Shown here: piece after piece, positions 13,501-24,490 of the stretch
How the letters are laid out: every line of letters begins with the position of its first letter
Numbering within the stretch: the stretch's first letter is position 1
Assembly (NCBI GenBank): GCA_037039925.1
Contig: JAXRKP010001260.1
Location: 1 to 64,000, forward strand
Source of the DNA: Doris montereyensis
Lineage: Eukaryota; Mollusca; Gastropoda; Nudibranchia; Dorididae
Length of the DNA: 64,000 bases
Direction: 5' to 3'
The notes under the pieces: model-generated
Told to the model about the DNA's origin: nothing
Databases searched by the model: none
What the model saw: only the letters and a program-made list of their open reading frames with translations
Translations under genes and position numbers: made by a program

Positions 13501-15355
13501 GTTCTCCGGACACAGACTTGGACAAGGAGTCTACGTCTGACGAGGAGGAAGAGAGACTGTTACTGCCAGCGACGAACAACACTCCATGATCAGACTTGAT
13601 CAGCAACCTCCAGCGAGTAATCAACAAACTTGCCCGCAACCAGCTCCGAGTCCACCGGCTCCGAGTTCATCAGCTATGGCTGAGCTCCCACGCTCCCCAT
13701 ATCATCCTTGTGGGAACACTCAGACAAATCCACACATATAAAACAAGAAGTGGCCGCATAGTTAAAAAGCCCAACAAGTACACCTTGTAATCATATTTGA
13801 TCTTAAGGGGCAGTGCAGCGGTTCACAACAATTTCCATACACACTAGAGTCCAATAGACACTAACTCACTAGGAGCACGTATACCATGCTGGTATATTTT
13901 CATTATCATTTTAACTTAGATCTTAGAAGAAACCATTTACACATTATTTCGAATATTGGATTATCAAGCACCTACCGATGACCTTCAAGTGCAAACAAGA
14001 GTACTGGACAAGATACATGTAGTAGTATGCTTACTGTAGTCGAACAGAAATGCTACCTTAGTCCATGATTAACCTTAATATCATTTTGATTTGTTTAAAG
14101 ATTATAAAATTTAGTTTCTAAATCACCATTAATTTCATTTGTTTCAATTAATCAACGGAAAATACTGTACGTCAAAGTAAAACTATAAATGACAAACCTA
14201 GTCATAAGTTTGTACTCTGCTAGCTTCTGTAACTGTTCTCGGTAATCCATAAAGTTTCTTATTAAGATAGGGAGGGATGTAGTGTCGTAGATCTAAGTAT
14301 TATCTATGTTGTGTCGTCTTCTATGATCTAAGGGATACAACCCTACTAATTATGTCCATTTGTTTTGTGAGTAACACTTCCTTGGTTATGGTTTGAGAGG
14401 ACTTCCGTTGAAGCCCTGGTACACGAGCAGCAAGAACAGATACGCAATAAACGATGTAACTGTCATCATACTCTCTTATTCTTCATTTATATGTCTTCCT
14501 GTATGTCATCGACTATATTATAATTACCTCTTTATTTTACTTTCTTTCTTTCTCCCGACAAAAACCAATCCTCAACTTTTTATCTCACCCCTTCAAAATA
14601 AACCCTCTTTATTAGTCCCTTGGGTGGAACTTTGACTAAGGAACTCCTTCACAACAATGGCAAAAATGATGATGACTAAAATACAATGATACAAAATGGG
14701 TTGTATTCTTTTGCACTTTCTCAATTTCATGTTATGCAAGTCTGTTGGTGTGGGTCCCAGACACAGCTACTATAATCTAAGACTGGTTTTATTAAAACCT
14801 TGTAGCACTTTTCTTTCACACTTTGAGGACAGTTGTAAAGGTTTCTTCTTAGAAAGGCAAAAGGCCATTTGCTTTTCTGCATAGTGCTCTATGTTGTTCT
14901 TTCCATATAGTTAAGGGTCAGAGATGGTGATAGTAGTGTATGCCCGACTATGAGAGTCCTTTTTCATGAACTTATGTCCCTGGAAAGGAAAGTGAAAAGT
15001 TTTCACATGTCTGTTTGTTGCTTTCTAGCTCAGTATCTTGAGAAAAATGATATGATAAAGAAAGAAATTACCTGAGACTTTTTGGAAAATTTATCAGGAT
15101 GCAATCTATTTTGTGTGTCTCGATAAAGTTGTCCTAAACGTTTCAAATCCAGATCAAAGCTCTGTTTCAGCTGAAGAAGATCGAAGAAGGTGAGTTCCTG
15201 TGATGGTTTCTGTACAACACCACATTCACAAAAAACAATTCATGACTAGGACGTGTGTCCCCTCACATTTTCCAGCATGTTCTTGACTCTTTGCTAGCTC
15301 TAGTATTAGAGAATTGTGCAGATGATGTGAAAACTGTTCTTGACAATATTGACAT
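7165..15355 (-). CDS. HSCB: HSCB gene (mitochondrial Fe-S cluster co-chaperone), disrupted frame
   Basis: HscB is a J-domain co-chaperone that recruits the mitochondrial Hsp70 and delivers Fe-S clusters from the ISCU scaffold. Two exons are recognisable on the minus strand: 15355-15072 (presequence-like start, CxxC, J-domain with HPD) and 7549-7165 (C-terminal helical domain and stop). The donor CTCAG|GTAATT and acceptor TCTCCCAG|AAG are consensus and phase 0. The intron holds a full Ty3/gypsy element. About five single-base frame shifts break the reading frame, so this is either a gene in poorly polished sequence or a recent pseudogene. Assignment rests on alignment by eye to the known family along most of its length. 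Confidence 0.72.
8370..8849 (-). other. Unassigned coding-like stretch in HSCB intron
   Basis: The minus strand holds a 94-codon open frame (8849-8565; contains SAVGSPVAKRAHVNRDKF and FCQLYGFCPNVWYPNC). It is followed, in other frames, by MKSFSMQEVWEVLGGSG (about 8550-8500) and TVYSILQQATLDRAVLETSG...VVDFLKFIIG (about 8450-8355), the latter ending at a donor-like GGCAG|GTATGT. Composition and amphipathic pattern look like protein, but I do not recognise the family. It may be a fragment of a mobile element or of an undescribed gene. Confidence 0.35.
9404..9408 (+). repeat. Target-site duplication ATTAC (left)
   Basis: ATTAC directly precedes the 5' LTR and is repeated at 14523-14527 directly after the 3' LTR. 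A 5-bp duplication is usual for Ty3/gypsy integration. Confidence 0.8.
9409..9652 (+). repeat. 5' LTR of the Ty3/gypsy element
   Basis: The LTR runs from TGTAGTGTCGTAGATCTAAG to ...CGACTATATTATA. It contains GCAATAAACG, a possible polyadenylation signal. It matches 14278-14522 with few substitutions and small indels. ATGGCGGCAGGAT directly follows and could hold the primer-binding site; I could not name the tRNA. Confidence 0.92.
9828..10593 (+). pseudogene. gag: gag of the Ty3/gypsy element (frameshifted)
   Basis: A start codon at 9828 opens MAGALPPLPSFNIKEDELSV. The frame breaks near 9970 (an extra base in an A-run gives GL-stop where the other frame continues) and again before 10295. The C-terminal part is basic and Gln/Asn-rich and carries a retroviral-type zinc knuckle, CRNCGGQYPHKTIC (10483-10530 region), ending at TAG near 10591. 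Its role in intact elements is capsid formation and RNA packaging. Confidence 0.8.
10600..13790 (+). pseudogene. pol: pol of the Ty3/gypsy element (PR-RT-RNaseH-IN, broken)
   Basis: The domains lie in order. The aspartic protease has CIDTGASVN (about 10741-10767). The reverse transcriptase shows RINLKKAFHQLELD, FSTHMGLWRYKRL and the active-site FIDD (11553-11564; Phe replaces the usual Tyr). RNase H has VDASQSGLGA and ITDHKPLLG (11940-12150). Integrase has a CLPC zinc finger (about 12668), then the D,D,E triad in ADFMGP, KTDNGPPF and PEANGEAERF (12760-13040). A basic tail follows. Stops and shifts occur near 11160-11260, 11610, 11870, 11922, 12508, 12878 and 13132, so the polyprotein cannot be made. 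Confidence 0.9.
14264..14277 (+). promoter_or_regulatory. Polypurine tract
   Basis: AAGATAGGGAGGGA ends directly at the 3' LTR, the position where plus-strand DNA synthesis is primed in LTR retrotransposons. Confidence 0.75.
14278..14522 (+). repeat. 3' LTR of the Ty3/gypsy element
   Basis: Same sequence as 9409-9652 with a handful of differences, for example one extra T in AAGTATTATCT. It is followed by the ATTAC duplication at 14523-14527. Confidence 0.92.
15072..15355 (-). CDS. HSCB: HSCB first exon (presequence, zinc site, J-domain)
   Basis: The ATG at 15355 gives MSILSRTVFTSSAQFSNTRA, Ser/Arg-rich and without acidic residues, as expected of a mitochondrial presequence. The frame is open further upstream to 15670, so the start is uncertain. 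CWK then meets an extra A in a run of four (15268-15271); in the next frame CEGTHVLVMN follows. A second shift in a T6 run near 15230 leads to FCECGVVQKPSQ. The J-domain part reads TFFDLLQLKQSFDLDLKRLG and ends LHPDKFSKKSQ, with the diagnostic HPD that activates Hsp70. Donor GTAATT follows at 15071. Confidence 0.75.
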
Positions 15356-16132
15356 CAAAGAGGATGGTGATTTGCTGACATTGTTAGATCTCGATCTAAA
15401 TAAGTAAAGATTTCTAGATTTCCATTTAGATCTTTCTCTACTTACCGGTAGATCTAGATCTATACTAAAAGACCCTTCGGTTGTCTTTGTATGAATATGC
15501 TTAGACCTGGATCTAGAACTAGAGCTATGTCCATGGTTGGCAAACATAATTGATGTAGACCCAGATCTACCACACAGGGAGTCAAATCGAATGACAAAGT
15601 ACAGTTGGTGTTTGAATGAAGAGAATAAATAATGTTGTCTGATCTTACAGACAAGCAGATGACACGCCATAATTATTTAATTTTTAAATAGAATATCGTT
15701 CTAGATCTAGATCTAGCTTATCAAACGAACTGTAAGTTGTGGAATGGAAGTGGAAGTGTTTCGACGACTCGGATGTCTCGTTTGTTTACAATTTACAGTG
15801 TTCCGGAAGTAAATAATATATAACTGAAGGACGAGTCAGAAAATTTAATTTAACAATAAAATGCCAAATACTGTAGACGTCTAGATGAATATCTTGTTAA
15901 TCATTTCATGACTCTTATTCAGAGGAGGAGCAAACAGCCTAACCCTCTCCTACCCCCCATTTTCTTTTTGTCATTAGTTTCCTCCTTAGTTAGAGGGAGA
16001 CCTCCTCATATCCACATCACTCAACCCTCAAGCAAAATCCAAATAAAAAGTTTGTTGGTGGTTGGAAAAAGTTGACGATGGTATTCTTACCTGGCCAATC
16101 AATCAAACCCGTCCCTCCTTATCCCCTCTCCT

Positions 16133-16137
<5 letters not shown>

Positions 16138-16194
<57 letters not shown>
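16138..16194. repeat. (CT)n microsatellite
   Basis: A CTCTCT run of about 57 bp with one interruption. Confidence 0.95.
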
Positions 16195-16195
<1 letters not shown>

Positions 16196-16555
16196 GCCTA
16201 CTGGAAGAAGAAGAAAAAAGTAGCACTATCCGCCAGTTTCCTTGCTTCATCAAAGTGAAGTCACATAAAAAAAACCCCACTGGAACATTACTTTAAATAC
16301 AACGTTGAAATAAAAAATGTTTAAAGAATTACCAACAAATTACGCTCTATTGCGGAAAAGTTGAAAAACTGTGATCGCGATTTGCCCTTTATGGCCGCGA
16401 TTCAAAAATATGAAATAAATAAACTCCTTTTGGTCATGAGGTCGACAAGACAGCCCTTATACGTTTATTGCCTTACACCACATCGTCTTTTAGGAAGGAT
16501 GAGTCTCAACTCTCATGTCCCCAAAACTCCCAATCCAGACAAACAGTAGGAATTA

Positions 16556-16646
16556 GCCTTGCCCTGTCCTGCCTGCCGTGGGGGAAACCAACAGTCAGCT
16601 CTGCTCTGCCTGCCAAAGGGAAACCAGCAGTCAACCATGTCCAGCC
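16556..16646 (+). repeat. 34-35-bp minisatellite, left part
   Basis: Two to three units of the AAACCAGCAGTCA...CTGCCAAAGGG type end in CCATGTCCAGCC (16635-16646), one side of a 12-bp target duplication. The array resumes at 17897 beyond the LINE copy, so both parts were one array before insertion. Confidence 0.85.
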
Positions 16647-17896
16647 TTTCTTTCTTTCTTTATCAGTTCCCATTCTACCTTTCGGTGTATGGGTTCATAT
16701 GCCCGAGATGATCTTTCTCTAGGATGCCCTGTCCTGGCATTTTCTGTTTCCTTCAAAAAAAGTTAAATGCCTATGCTTCAATGCCTCTTTTTGTATCTTC
16801 TTCCCACTTTCTCTGAGGTCTGCCTTTTGATCTTTTACCTTGGGTTTTAGAATGTATATTGCTATATTAGCTATTCTATTGTCATTCATTCTGTTTACAT
16901 GCCCAAACTATCTCAGTTGATTTATTTATATCTTAGCCATCTGCTTTGGTTTGATTTCTTATTGTTGTAATCTCTGGCTGATTTCTTCTCTTAGTTTTCC
17001 ATCAGAGTTAATCATTACTCTAGGTGATTGTAGATGTGAATTTGTTCTAAATTCTCCCTGTCACATTTAAGATTTTGTGTTTTAACTTTCTACTTACTAG
17101 CATTGTTTTGGTTTTCTTTGCATTTACTCTCATTCCTCTTTTATTTAGTTCATTGTTCATAATGTTGATATTCGACTGAAGGTCCCTTTCTGATTTTCCA
17201 AACAGAACTAAATCATCAGCAAATGAAAAACATTGATACATTTACTGGTTTGAGCTTCCACATACCTACATTCTTTCCTTCACTCAATTTATAAATGTCC
17301 AACTTTCTAGTAGCATTTTAAAATGATTTTTTATGCACTTGGAGGCTTACTCCTGCTCTAGCTCTATCTTTGACATCTACTCCTCAAAAGATTAAAAATA
17401 TGATTTTGTCCTACAGTTTCTATTCCTTGTCCTTTTTTTTTCTTTGTTTCTGTAATGGTCAAAATGTCACATTGAAATTTCTATTTCTTCAACTAATCCT
17501 CACTCTTTTCCCTTTAATGTCCTAACATTCCATGTTCCAAAAATCACAGTCGCGTTTGTTTCCATTTTTCGTCGTTGAAAGATCAAGCCGGGAATATTGC
17601 ATTTATTTCTCTGAATCAGTTTGGTTTTGGATAAGTAGGGAATTAGCCCACTGTACCTAGGTAGATGACGGGGCTGCCACATTGAGGGCCCCTACCAGGT
17701 CTTGTTATTTTCTGTCAGGGTCAACTCCCTTAGCTTTCGGTCATTCAATATCAGCTTGCAAGGCATCAGGTTGTTATTTTCTGTCACGGTTAACTCCCTT
17801 AGCCTTTGGTCAGTCAAGACCTGCCTTCAAGGCAGCAGGAGACTCGTGGGGGGGTCATCTAATCCCCGCACAGGTGCTTACCTGTCCACTACCAGG
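16647..17896 (-). mobile_element. RTE-like LINE inserted in the minisatellite
   Basis: It is flanked by CCATGTCCAGCC on both sides (16635-16646, 17897-17908). Minus orientation: the 3' tail (GAAA)n is at 16647 and the 5' end at 17896. It carries the RT stretch with SFADDLVLFGKSERDLQ (about 17240-17190), then jumps to endonuclease-start sequence with FGTWNVRTLKGKE (about 17540-17500), so about 2 kb of the middle is deleted. The 5' end has two of the roughly 60-bp family units. This copy defines both ends of the family. Confidence 0.9.
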
Positions 17897-20322
17897 CCAT
17901 GTCCAGCCTGCCAAGGAGAAACCAGCAGCCAACCCCTACCCTACGTGCCAAAGGGAAACCAGTAGCCAACCCTACCCTGCGTATTGCCAATGGAAACCAG
18001 CCGCCAACCCTACCCCTGTCTTCCAAGGCAAACCAGCAACCAACCCTACCCTACGTGCGAAGGCAAACCAGCAGCCAGCCCTACCCTACTGCCAAGAAAC
18101 CAGCAACCAAACCCTACATGCCAAGGGAAATCAGCAGCCAGCCCACCCTACATGCCAAGGAAAGCTCCAGACACGGTACATGCCAAGGAAACCAACAGCC
18201 AGCCCTACCCCTGCATGCCAAGGAAACCAGCAGCCAGCCTACCCTGCATGCCAAGGAAACCAGAAGCCAGTACCCACGTGCCAAGGCAAACCAGCAGCCA
18301 GCCTACACTACCTGCCAAGGGAAACCAGCAACCAACCCTACCCTACATGCCAAGGAAATCAGCAGCCAGCCCTACCCTGCATGCCAAGGAGCCAGCAGCC
18401 AGCTCTACCCTGCAGTGCATGCCAAGGAAACCAAAAGCCCACCCTGCATGCCAAGGGAAGCCCAGCCCCTACCCTGCATGCCACGTGCGAAGGCAAACCA
18501 GCAGCCAGCCCTACCCTACCTGCCAAGGGCCAGCAACCAACCCTACCCTACATGCCAATGAAATGCCAAGGAAACCAGCAACCAGCTCTACCCTGCAGTG
18601 CATGCCAAGGGAAACCCTACCCTGCAAGGGAAACCAGCAGCCAGCCTACCCTGCATGCCAAAGGAAACCAGAAGCCAGCCCTACCCTGCATGCTAAGGAA
18701 ACCAGCAGCCAACCCTACCCTGCATGCCAAGGGATTCTAGCAGTCAGCCCTACCCTGTGCCAAGAGAAACCAGGGGCCGAGCCTACCCTGTATGCCAGGG
18801 AAACCAGCAGTCATCAATGTCCTGCCTTCCAAGTAAGAGAAACCAGCAGCCAAGCCCACCCTGCCAGCCAAGGGGAAACGAGCAGTCATCAATGTCCTGC
18901 CTTCCAGAAAAACCAGCAGCCAACCTACCCTAACTGCCAAGGAAACCAGCATTCATCCATGTCCTACCTGCCAAAGGAAACCAGCAGTCATCCATGTCCT
19001 ACATGCCAAGGAAACCAGCAATCATCCATGTCCTACCTGCCAAGGAAACCAGCATTCATTCATGTCCTACCTGCCAAGGGAAACCAGCAGTCATCCATGT
19101 CCTACTCCTACTTGCCAATGGAAGCCAGCAATCCTCCATGTCCTACCTGCCAAAGAAAACCAGCAGTCATCCATGTCCTACCTGCCAAAGGAAACCAGCA
19201 GCAGTCAACCCTACCCTGCCTACAATGACCGCAAAGGAAACCAGAAACTAACTTTACAAATCCTACCCTATCTGCCAAGGAAACCAGCACCCAAGCCTAT
19301 CCTGTCTTTCAAGGCAAACCAGCAGCCAAACCTACCATGTCTTCGAAGGCAAACCAGCAACCAACCCTACCCTGCCATGGGAAACCAGCAGCCAGCCCTA
19401 CCTGCGTCAGTGCACGCCAAGGGAAACCAGCAGCCAGCCCTACCCTGCATCATTTCACGCCAAAGAAACCAGCAGCCAGCCCTACTCTACGTGCCAAGGA
19501 AACCAGCAGCCAGCCCTACCCACATGCCAAGGAAACCAGCAGCCAGCCCTACCCTACATGCCAAGGGAAACCAGCAGCCAGCCCTACCCTACATGCCAAG
19601 GGAAAACAGTAGCCAGCCCTACCCTACATGCCAAGGCAAACCAGCAGCCAGCCCTACCCTACATGCCAAGGGAAACCAGCAGCCAACCCTACTCTACGTG
19701 CCAAGAAACCAGCAGCCAGTCCCTACTTTACGTGCCAAGGAAACCAACAACCAGCCCTACTTTATGTGCCAAGAAACCAGCAGCCAACCCTACCCTACGT
19801 GCCAAGGGAAACCAACAACCAGCCCTATCCTACGTCGAAACAAGCAGCCAATCCTACCCTGTCTTTCAATGCAAACCAGCAGCCAAACCTACCCTGTCTT
19901 TCAAGGCAAACCCAGAAACCAATCCTTCCCTGTCTTTCAATGGCAAACCAGCAGCCAACCCTACCCTGTCTTTCAAAGGCAAACCTGTCTTCATAGGCAA
20001 ATCTTTCAAAGGCAAACCAGCAATCCTTCCTGTCTTTCAAGGCAAACCAGCAGCCAACCTACCCTGTCTTCTAAGGCAAACCCAGCCAACCCTACCCCTG
20101 TCTTCTAAGGCAAACCAGCAGCCAACCCTACCCTGTCTTCTAAGGACAAACCAGCAGCCAACCTTACCCTGTCTTCTAAGGCAAACCAGCAGCCAACCCT
20201 ACCCCGTCTTCTAAGACAAACCAGCAGCCAACCCTACCCTGTCTTCTAAGACAAACCAGCAGCCAACCCTACCTTGTCTTATAAGACAAGCCAGCAGCCA
20301 ACCCTACCCTGTCTTCTGGATG
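17897..20322 (+). repeat. 34-35-bp minisatellite array, main part
   Basis: About 70 units of the form AAACCAGCAGCCA + CCCTACCCTACATGCCAAGG. Variants cluster: ...CATGCCAAGG units at 17910-18720, CATCCATGTCCTACCTGCC units at 18780-19220, CATGCC units again at 19390-19850, and CCTGTCTTYYAAGGCAAACC units at 19270-19370 and 19850-20322. The unit contains no TAA, TAG or TGA on the plus strand, so all three plus frames stay open for 200-414 codons (Pro/Gln/Ser-rich). Copies drift in length and frame, and there is no start context or splice signal, so I do not call a protein. Confidence 0.92.
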
Positions 20323-20785
20323 GAAGCCAATTAAAAATGGAGTCCTTTTAGAATTAGTATCGCATAACTCGACCTTTTCGCTGTAAAGACAAAGGTGGAT
20401 TTATAATCGGTATGCCCGCACGTGCAGGCTCATCGACGGTACATCATTTATTCCACCCCCCTGCAGGACGTTTAATTCAGTCCTTGTCAGCTCTCTCATC
20501 ATACAATATATAGCCGTTTGTTAGGCGCTTCGCATCGCACTAACACTCTGACAAGATCTTTTTCTGCCTTTAGCTGGGTACTCATTCACCTGAGTTAAGT
20601 GGTAAAGCAGAACGAAAGTGCCTTTCTAAGTGGTCAACGTTGTGAAATAAACACCTGGGCCAACCATGGGGTTTGAATTCGTGTCGTTTCATGTTTATAA
20701 ACTCACAACACTGCCAGTGTCGCTTTAACACCTCTTTACAGTAAGTCAGGCTGGCACGGGGCATGTTGAAAAAAAAACAATAACA

Positions 20786-20930
<145 letters not shown>

Positions 20931-21249
20931 CTGTCAGTAAGAATACGATTATTATGATTTAAAGTTTAACAGGTGATGTTTTTGCCCTGAATTTTCATAA
21001 CAGCAATGTTGATGAGCCGGTTATGGGTCTGACTATTAAAGTAATACATGTACTTAGGAGACCCGAGTTCAATTACAAGTTCATGTAAACTTGTGTAGCC
21101 CTCCTGTCATCCAGTTGCAATTTGAATAAAAGTAGAAGTTGCAAAAGGAAAATAACAATATACTTACCTTATCATGCAGCAAGTCAATAATGACATTAAC
21201 TTCAAATCACTTGAAGACTTCTTTGTGTTTGAAAAGCCTGAATTTTAAA

Positions 21250-21374
21250 TCAGAAGAAGAAGAAGAAATTGAATTTTAAAAGAAGAAAAGAAGAAGGAAG
21301 AAGAAAGAAGAAAGAAGTGGAAGAAGAAGAAGAAGAAGAAGAAGAAGAAGAAGAAGAAGAAGAAGAAGAAGAAA
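21250..21374. repeat. (GAA)n microsatellite
   Basis: AGA/GAA triplets, pure over about 55 bp at 21318-21373, preceded by imperfect copies. Confidence 0.93.
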
Positions 21375-21565
21375 GGCCCAGAAAAGAATGAAAAAGAATA
21401 ATACCGTAGGTCTATTTAGGCAACACCCACTGCTAATTGGTACTCTCGCAGCGCCTGTTTTCCCCCTTTCTATGAAAGCCACTTCTTAAAAGTAAAAGCA
21501 TCTTATAATTATAAGATACATATCTCTGCACATACGTGTACATGTATCGACAAAACTTCGATGTA

Positions 21566-22370
21566 CACTCAAATTCAAATCTCGGTAAACCGCCAACTGT
21601 AGTGCCAGTGGTAACTTGGCGTTATAAAGGGAATGCCGTTCTAACGAAAACGCCCTTTTCCAGTATTACAATGAGGGAGATATTCAATATTTGACTAACC
21701 AAGAAAAAGAAAGAAACAAAACGATAACTGACAGACGATGTAGACCTTCTGCATGAAAAAGATATTGTAGTACATGTAATTGCAGTTATACATGTAAATG
21801 TAGTAAGATCATCGGTATCTTATATGTAGTCTAGAAAAAAAACAGACAGGCACACTCTCAACTCAAAATGTATTAGTCTAGATTAGAACACTGTTGTCAA
21901 GCATAATTTTCGCCACTCAATTGGACCCAAGCAGTGAATGACAAATGTTGTCTACAAACCTTCAACTCAATACCGGTAATGCTCATTCTTATAGAGGAAG
22001 AAGCCTTGTCACTAGCGTCAGCGTCATTCGTGTAACTTTAAGTGTGCTAAGACACACATAACATTGATACATGTGTGTGTGTGTGTGTGTAGTGTGTGTT
22101 TGACTCCGTGATATGTGAATAAATTTGATCAAGCCCAACTAGAGTTTACTTCTACCAGCTTGCATCACTTAAAGGGGAAGAGAGGTGGTGATGCACTGTG
22201 GTGGTAATATAAGGAGTTGTATTTCTACAATAGTTATTGAAGAACGTTATGGCGGTATAACAAGCTATTGCATTGGTTTTCCATAGAGTAGAGTCAGATT
22301 TGTACCAGGTGAAAAGCTGACAGGAATTGAGAATGGCGGTATAACTAACAGGGATAACCAGGTTTGAGTA
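21566..22370. mobile_element. pogo/Tc1-mariner-like non-autonomous element, copy 2
   Basis: TA precedes CACTCAAATTCAAATCTCGG...ACCGCC. The right end, read in reverse, is TACTCAAACCTGGTTATCC...ACCGCC, followed by TA. The interior matches 3867-4990 in order but lacks its 26-bp array. No open frame of note. Confidence 0.6.
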
Positions 22371-24289
22371 TAGAGTAGATAAAAAGGATTTATGTTCAAG
22401 GTGGTAAAAGGAATATAATATGTTGCAGTTGCAATTTGTTTTGTTTCCTTTCACTTTCAATTACCCTATCCACCATATGCAGTGATCGCAGGTTGAAGTA
22501 AGAGGAAACAGCAAGATAAAAGATAGGAGGGAAAGGAAAGAAATAAAACCGACCAAAAAAAGTAGGTCTAATTCTTTCCTTTCACTCTTTGACTTATCTG
22601 GCTTATCTTTCAACTTGCTGATTCCTCTAATTTAACCCTGAGATCACCACAATTGGTGGATGAGGTAAAGTTCAATGAAACAAATAGCCCACAATATGCT
22701 GCAGATAAGAGGAAAAAAATTACCAGGATTTGAAGATATATATAACTACTATAACAATATTAATGAAAACCACATCAGCAGTTGAGACAAAAGTGGGTTG
22801 TTTTTAAATTATTTTAATATGATTATCTTCATCAACATTAACTTTAAATCAGGGTATCTTGTCACTTGTAACATAGATCAAAAAAGGCACTTGAATCAGT
22901 AAACAGTTGAAAATAATATGATATATTTTGCTTCAAGCAATTGTGTCCCTGTAAACTTCAATATCTTAAATATTCAAACATATTTTATATAAAAAAAATG
23001 AAAAAATAACACCTCAAATCATCAAATATTAAGCAACGAGAATATCATCATTATAATGAACAATTACACAAACTTTCATAGTTATAATACTTGTAGAGCA
23101 ATTAACAAAGGTACTAAAAATGTACCGTATCAGATCTGGAAAAACAAAACGAAACAAAATTATGCTCATCTAGGATACAGCAACACTGAGTCATAATGCT
23201 AACAAAGACAGTACAGTCACACTTGCTTTGACAGACATAATAAATCAAATGCAGCATTTGATTAGGACAGAGATAGCAAGGTTGTGTTATACTGATGTTA
23301 GATTTGGAAAGGTCTCAACCCATATTATAATACAATTAGTTGCCTCAAACTCAGAGAAGAATACAAAAAAACCCAAATCAAAATCAAAATAAATGTATCA
23401 CATCCATGCTCATTTCAAACCAGAATTTAGCTTTGTCTGTCTATCTGTAGTAACAAAGTTATCATCACTAAGCTATTGCTTCTAATGATTGTATTAAAGT
23501 ATCTTTTGTTCCTTTTCTAAAATGACTCCAGCTTTTGGTTTTACTCTTTAGTTCATTTGCAGTATATGCTTACATAATAACACAACATTTACAGACTCTC
23601 CAACCTTAAAATATCAAAGTTCATAATTTTTTTAAGTAGCCTCTGGAGACATAAACTTGCAGTTGTGGCGTTCTTTTCCTTTTTATACATATTTTATTCC
23701 ATGGACCATGGATAAAAGTATAGCCCTAGGCCCTAAACAATAAACAAGATTTAAAAACAAATTAATGATTAACTTTTTTTTAACAAAAACATGCAGCAAC
23801 TTCATCAATTTAAGAAAATTCAAGTCGCCATAAGGCAGCAAAATGTTGTATCAAGCTGATAACATTTGAATCCATTAATGGCTATTTTCAGTGTCCCTGA
23901 GAGTGTTTTTTTTAGTTCGAAGACACACAATTCCTAGGTCCATAATTTATTTCAACATGGGTGAAATTAGAGTAACAAAATTGTGAAAGTCACTTTTTTA
24001 AAACTTTGGTTGTCATGGAAATTTTGAATTGTTGGAAATTGAAATTTTCAGACAATTTTCATTCTAGATATTTTAATTATGCACATAGAAACTTCAACAA
24101 ACCAATGTTCTTGCACTCATGCATCGATTATTTGATATCAGACATGAATACTTTTTGTTTTAGTTTCACCTATTTAAAAAATGAGGTTTGAAAGGAGAAT
24201 ATTTTCTCTCAATTTTCCATCAAACATCGCCGGTTCTAAAAATATGAAAGATGTCAAGTCCCATGCATCAAGCTTTCAGTCATGATATA
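22371..24289. other. AT-rich intergenic sequence
   Basis: I see no coding frame, terminal repeats or tandem array here. Short low-complexity A-rich runs only. Confidence 0.6.
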
Positions 24290-24490
24290 ACACAGCTATA
24301 TGTCAAATTTCAAAAAGAATCCGTTAACAAGATAGGAAAAATAGTAAAAAAAGTCCATTGTGAGAAAAACGTATTTGAAACTATTTTTTCTTGTTATAAC
24401 TCATAAACTAAGAAAAAGAGTAGGATAATCCTTTGACACATCATAAAACCTTTACAGGTTCTCACCTACAGTCTACCATCGTTAATCGGA
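24290..24490. repeat. Dispersed repeat, copy 2
   Basis: Matches 3190-3420: CTAAGAAAAAGAGTAGGATA and CATCATAAAACCTT in the same order and spacing. Non-coding. Confidence 0.5.

Larger units (their letters stand above)
9409..14522 (+). mobile_element. Ty3/gypsy LTR retrotransposon, complete but defective
   Basis: The element is 5.1 kb with two LTRs of about 244 bp, an internal gag-pol region in the order PR-RT-RNaseH-IN, a polypurine tract and a 5-bp target duplication. The gene order (IN after RNase H) and the RT, RNase H and IN motifs place it in Ty3/gypsy; the wording of the RT recalls K02A2.6-like elements. Gag and pol contain many stops and shifts, so it cannot make its proteins as written. 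LTRs are about 95% alike by eye, so insertion is not ancient. It lies in the HSCB intron in the opposite orientation to the gene. Confidence 0.93.

Noticed and set aside
17682..20214. Plus-strand frames of 352, 414 and 348 codons, Pro/Gln/Ser-rich
   Set aside because: They come from a stop-free 34-35-bp minisatellite, all three frames are open at once, and there is no conserved start or end.
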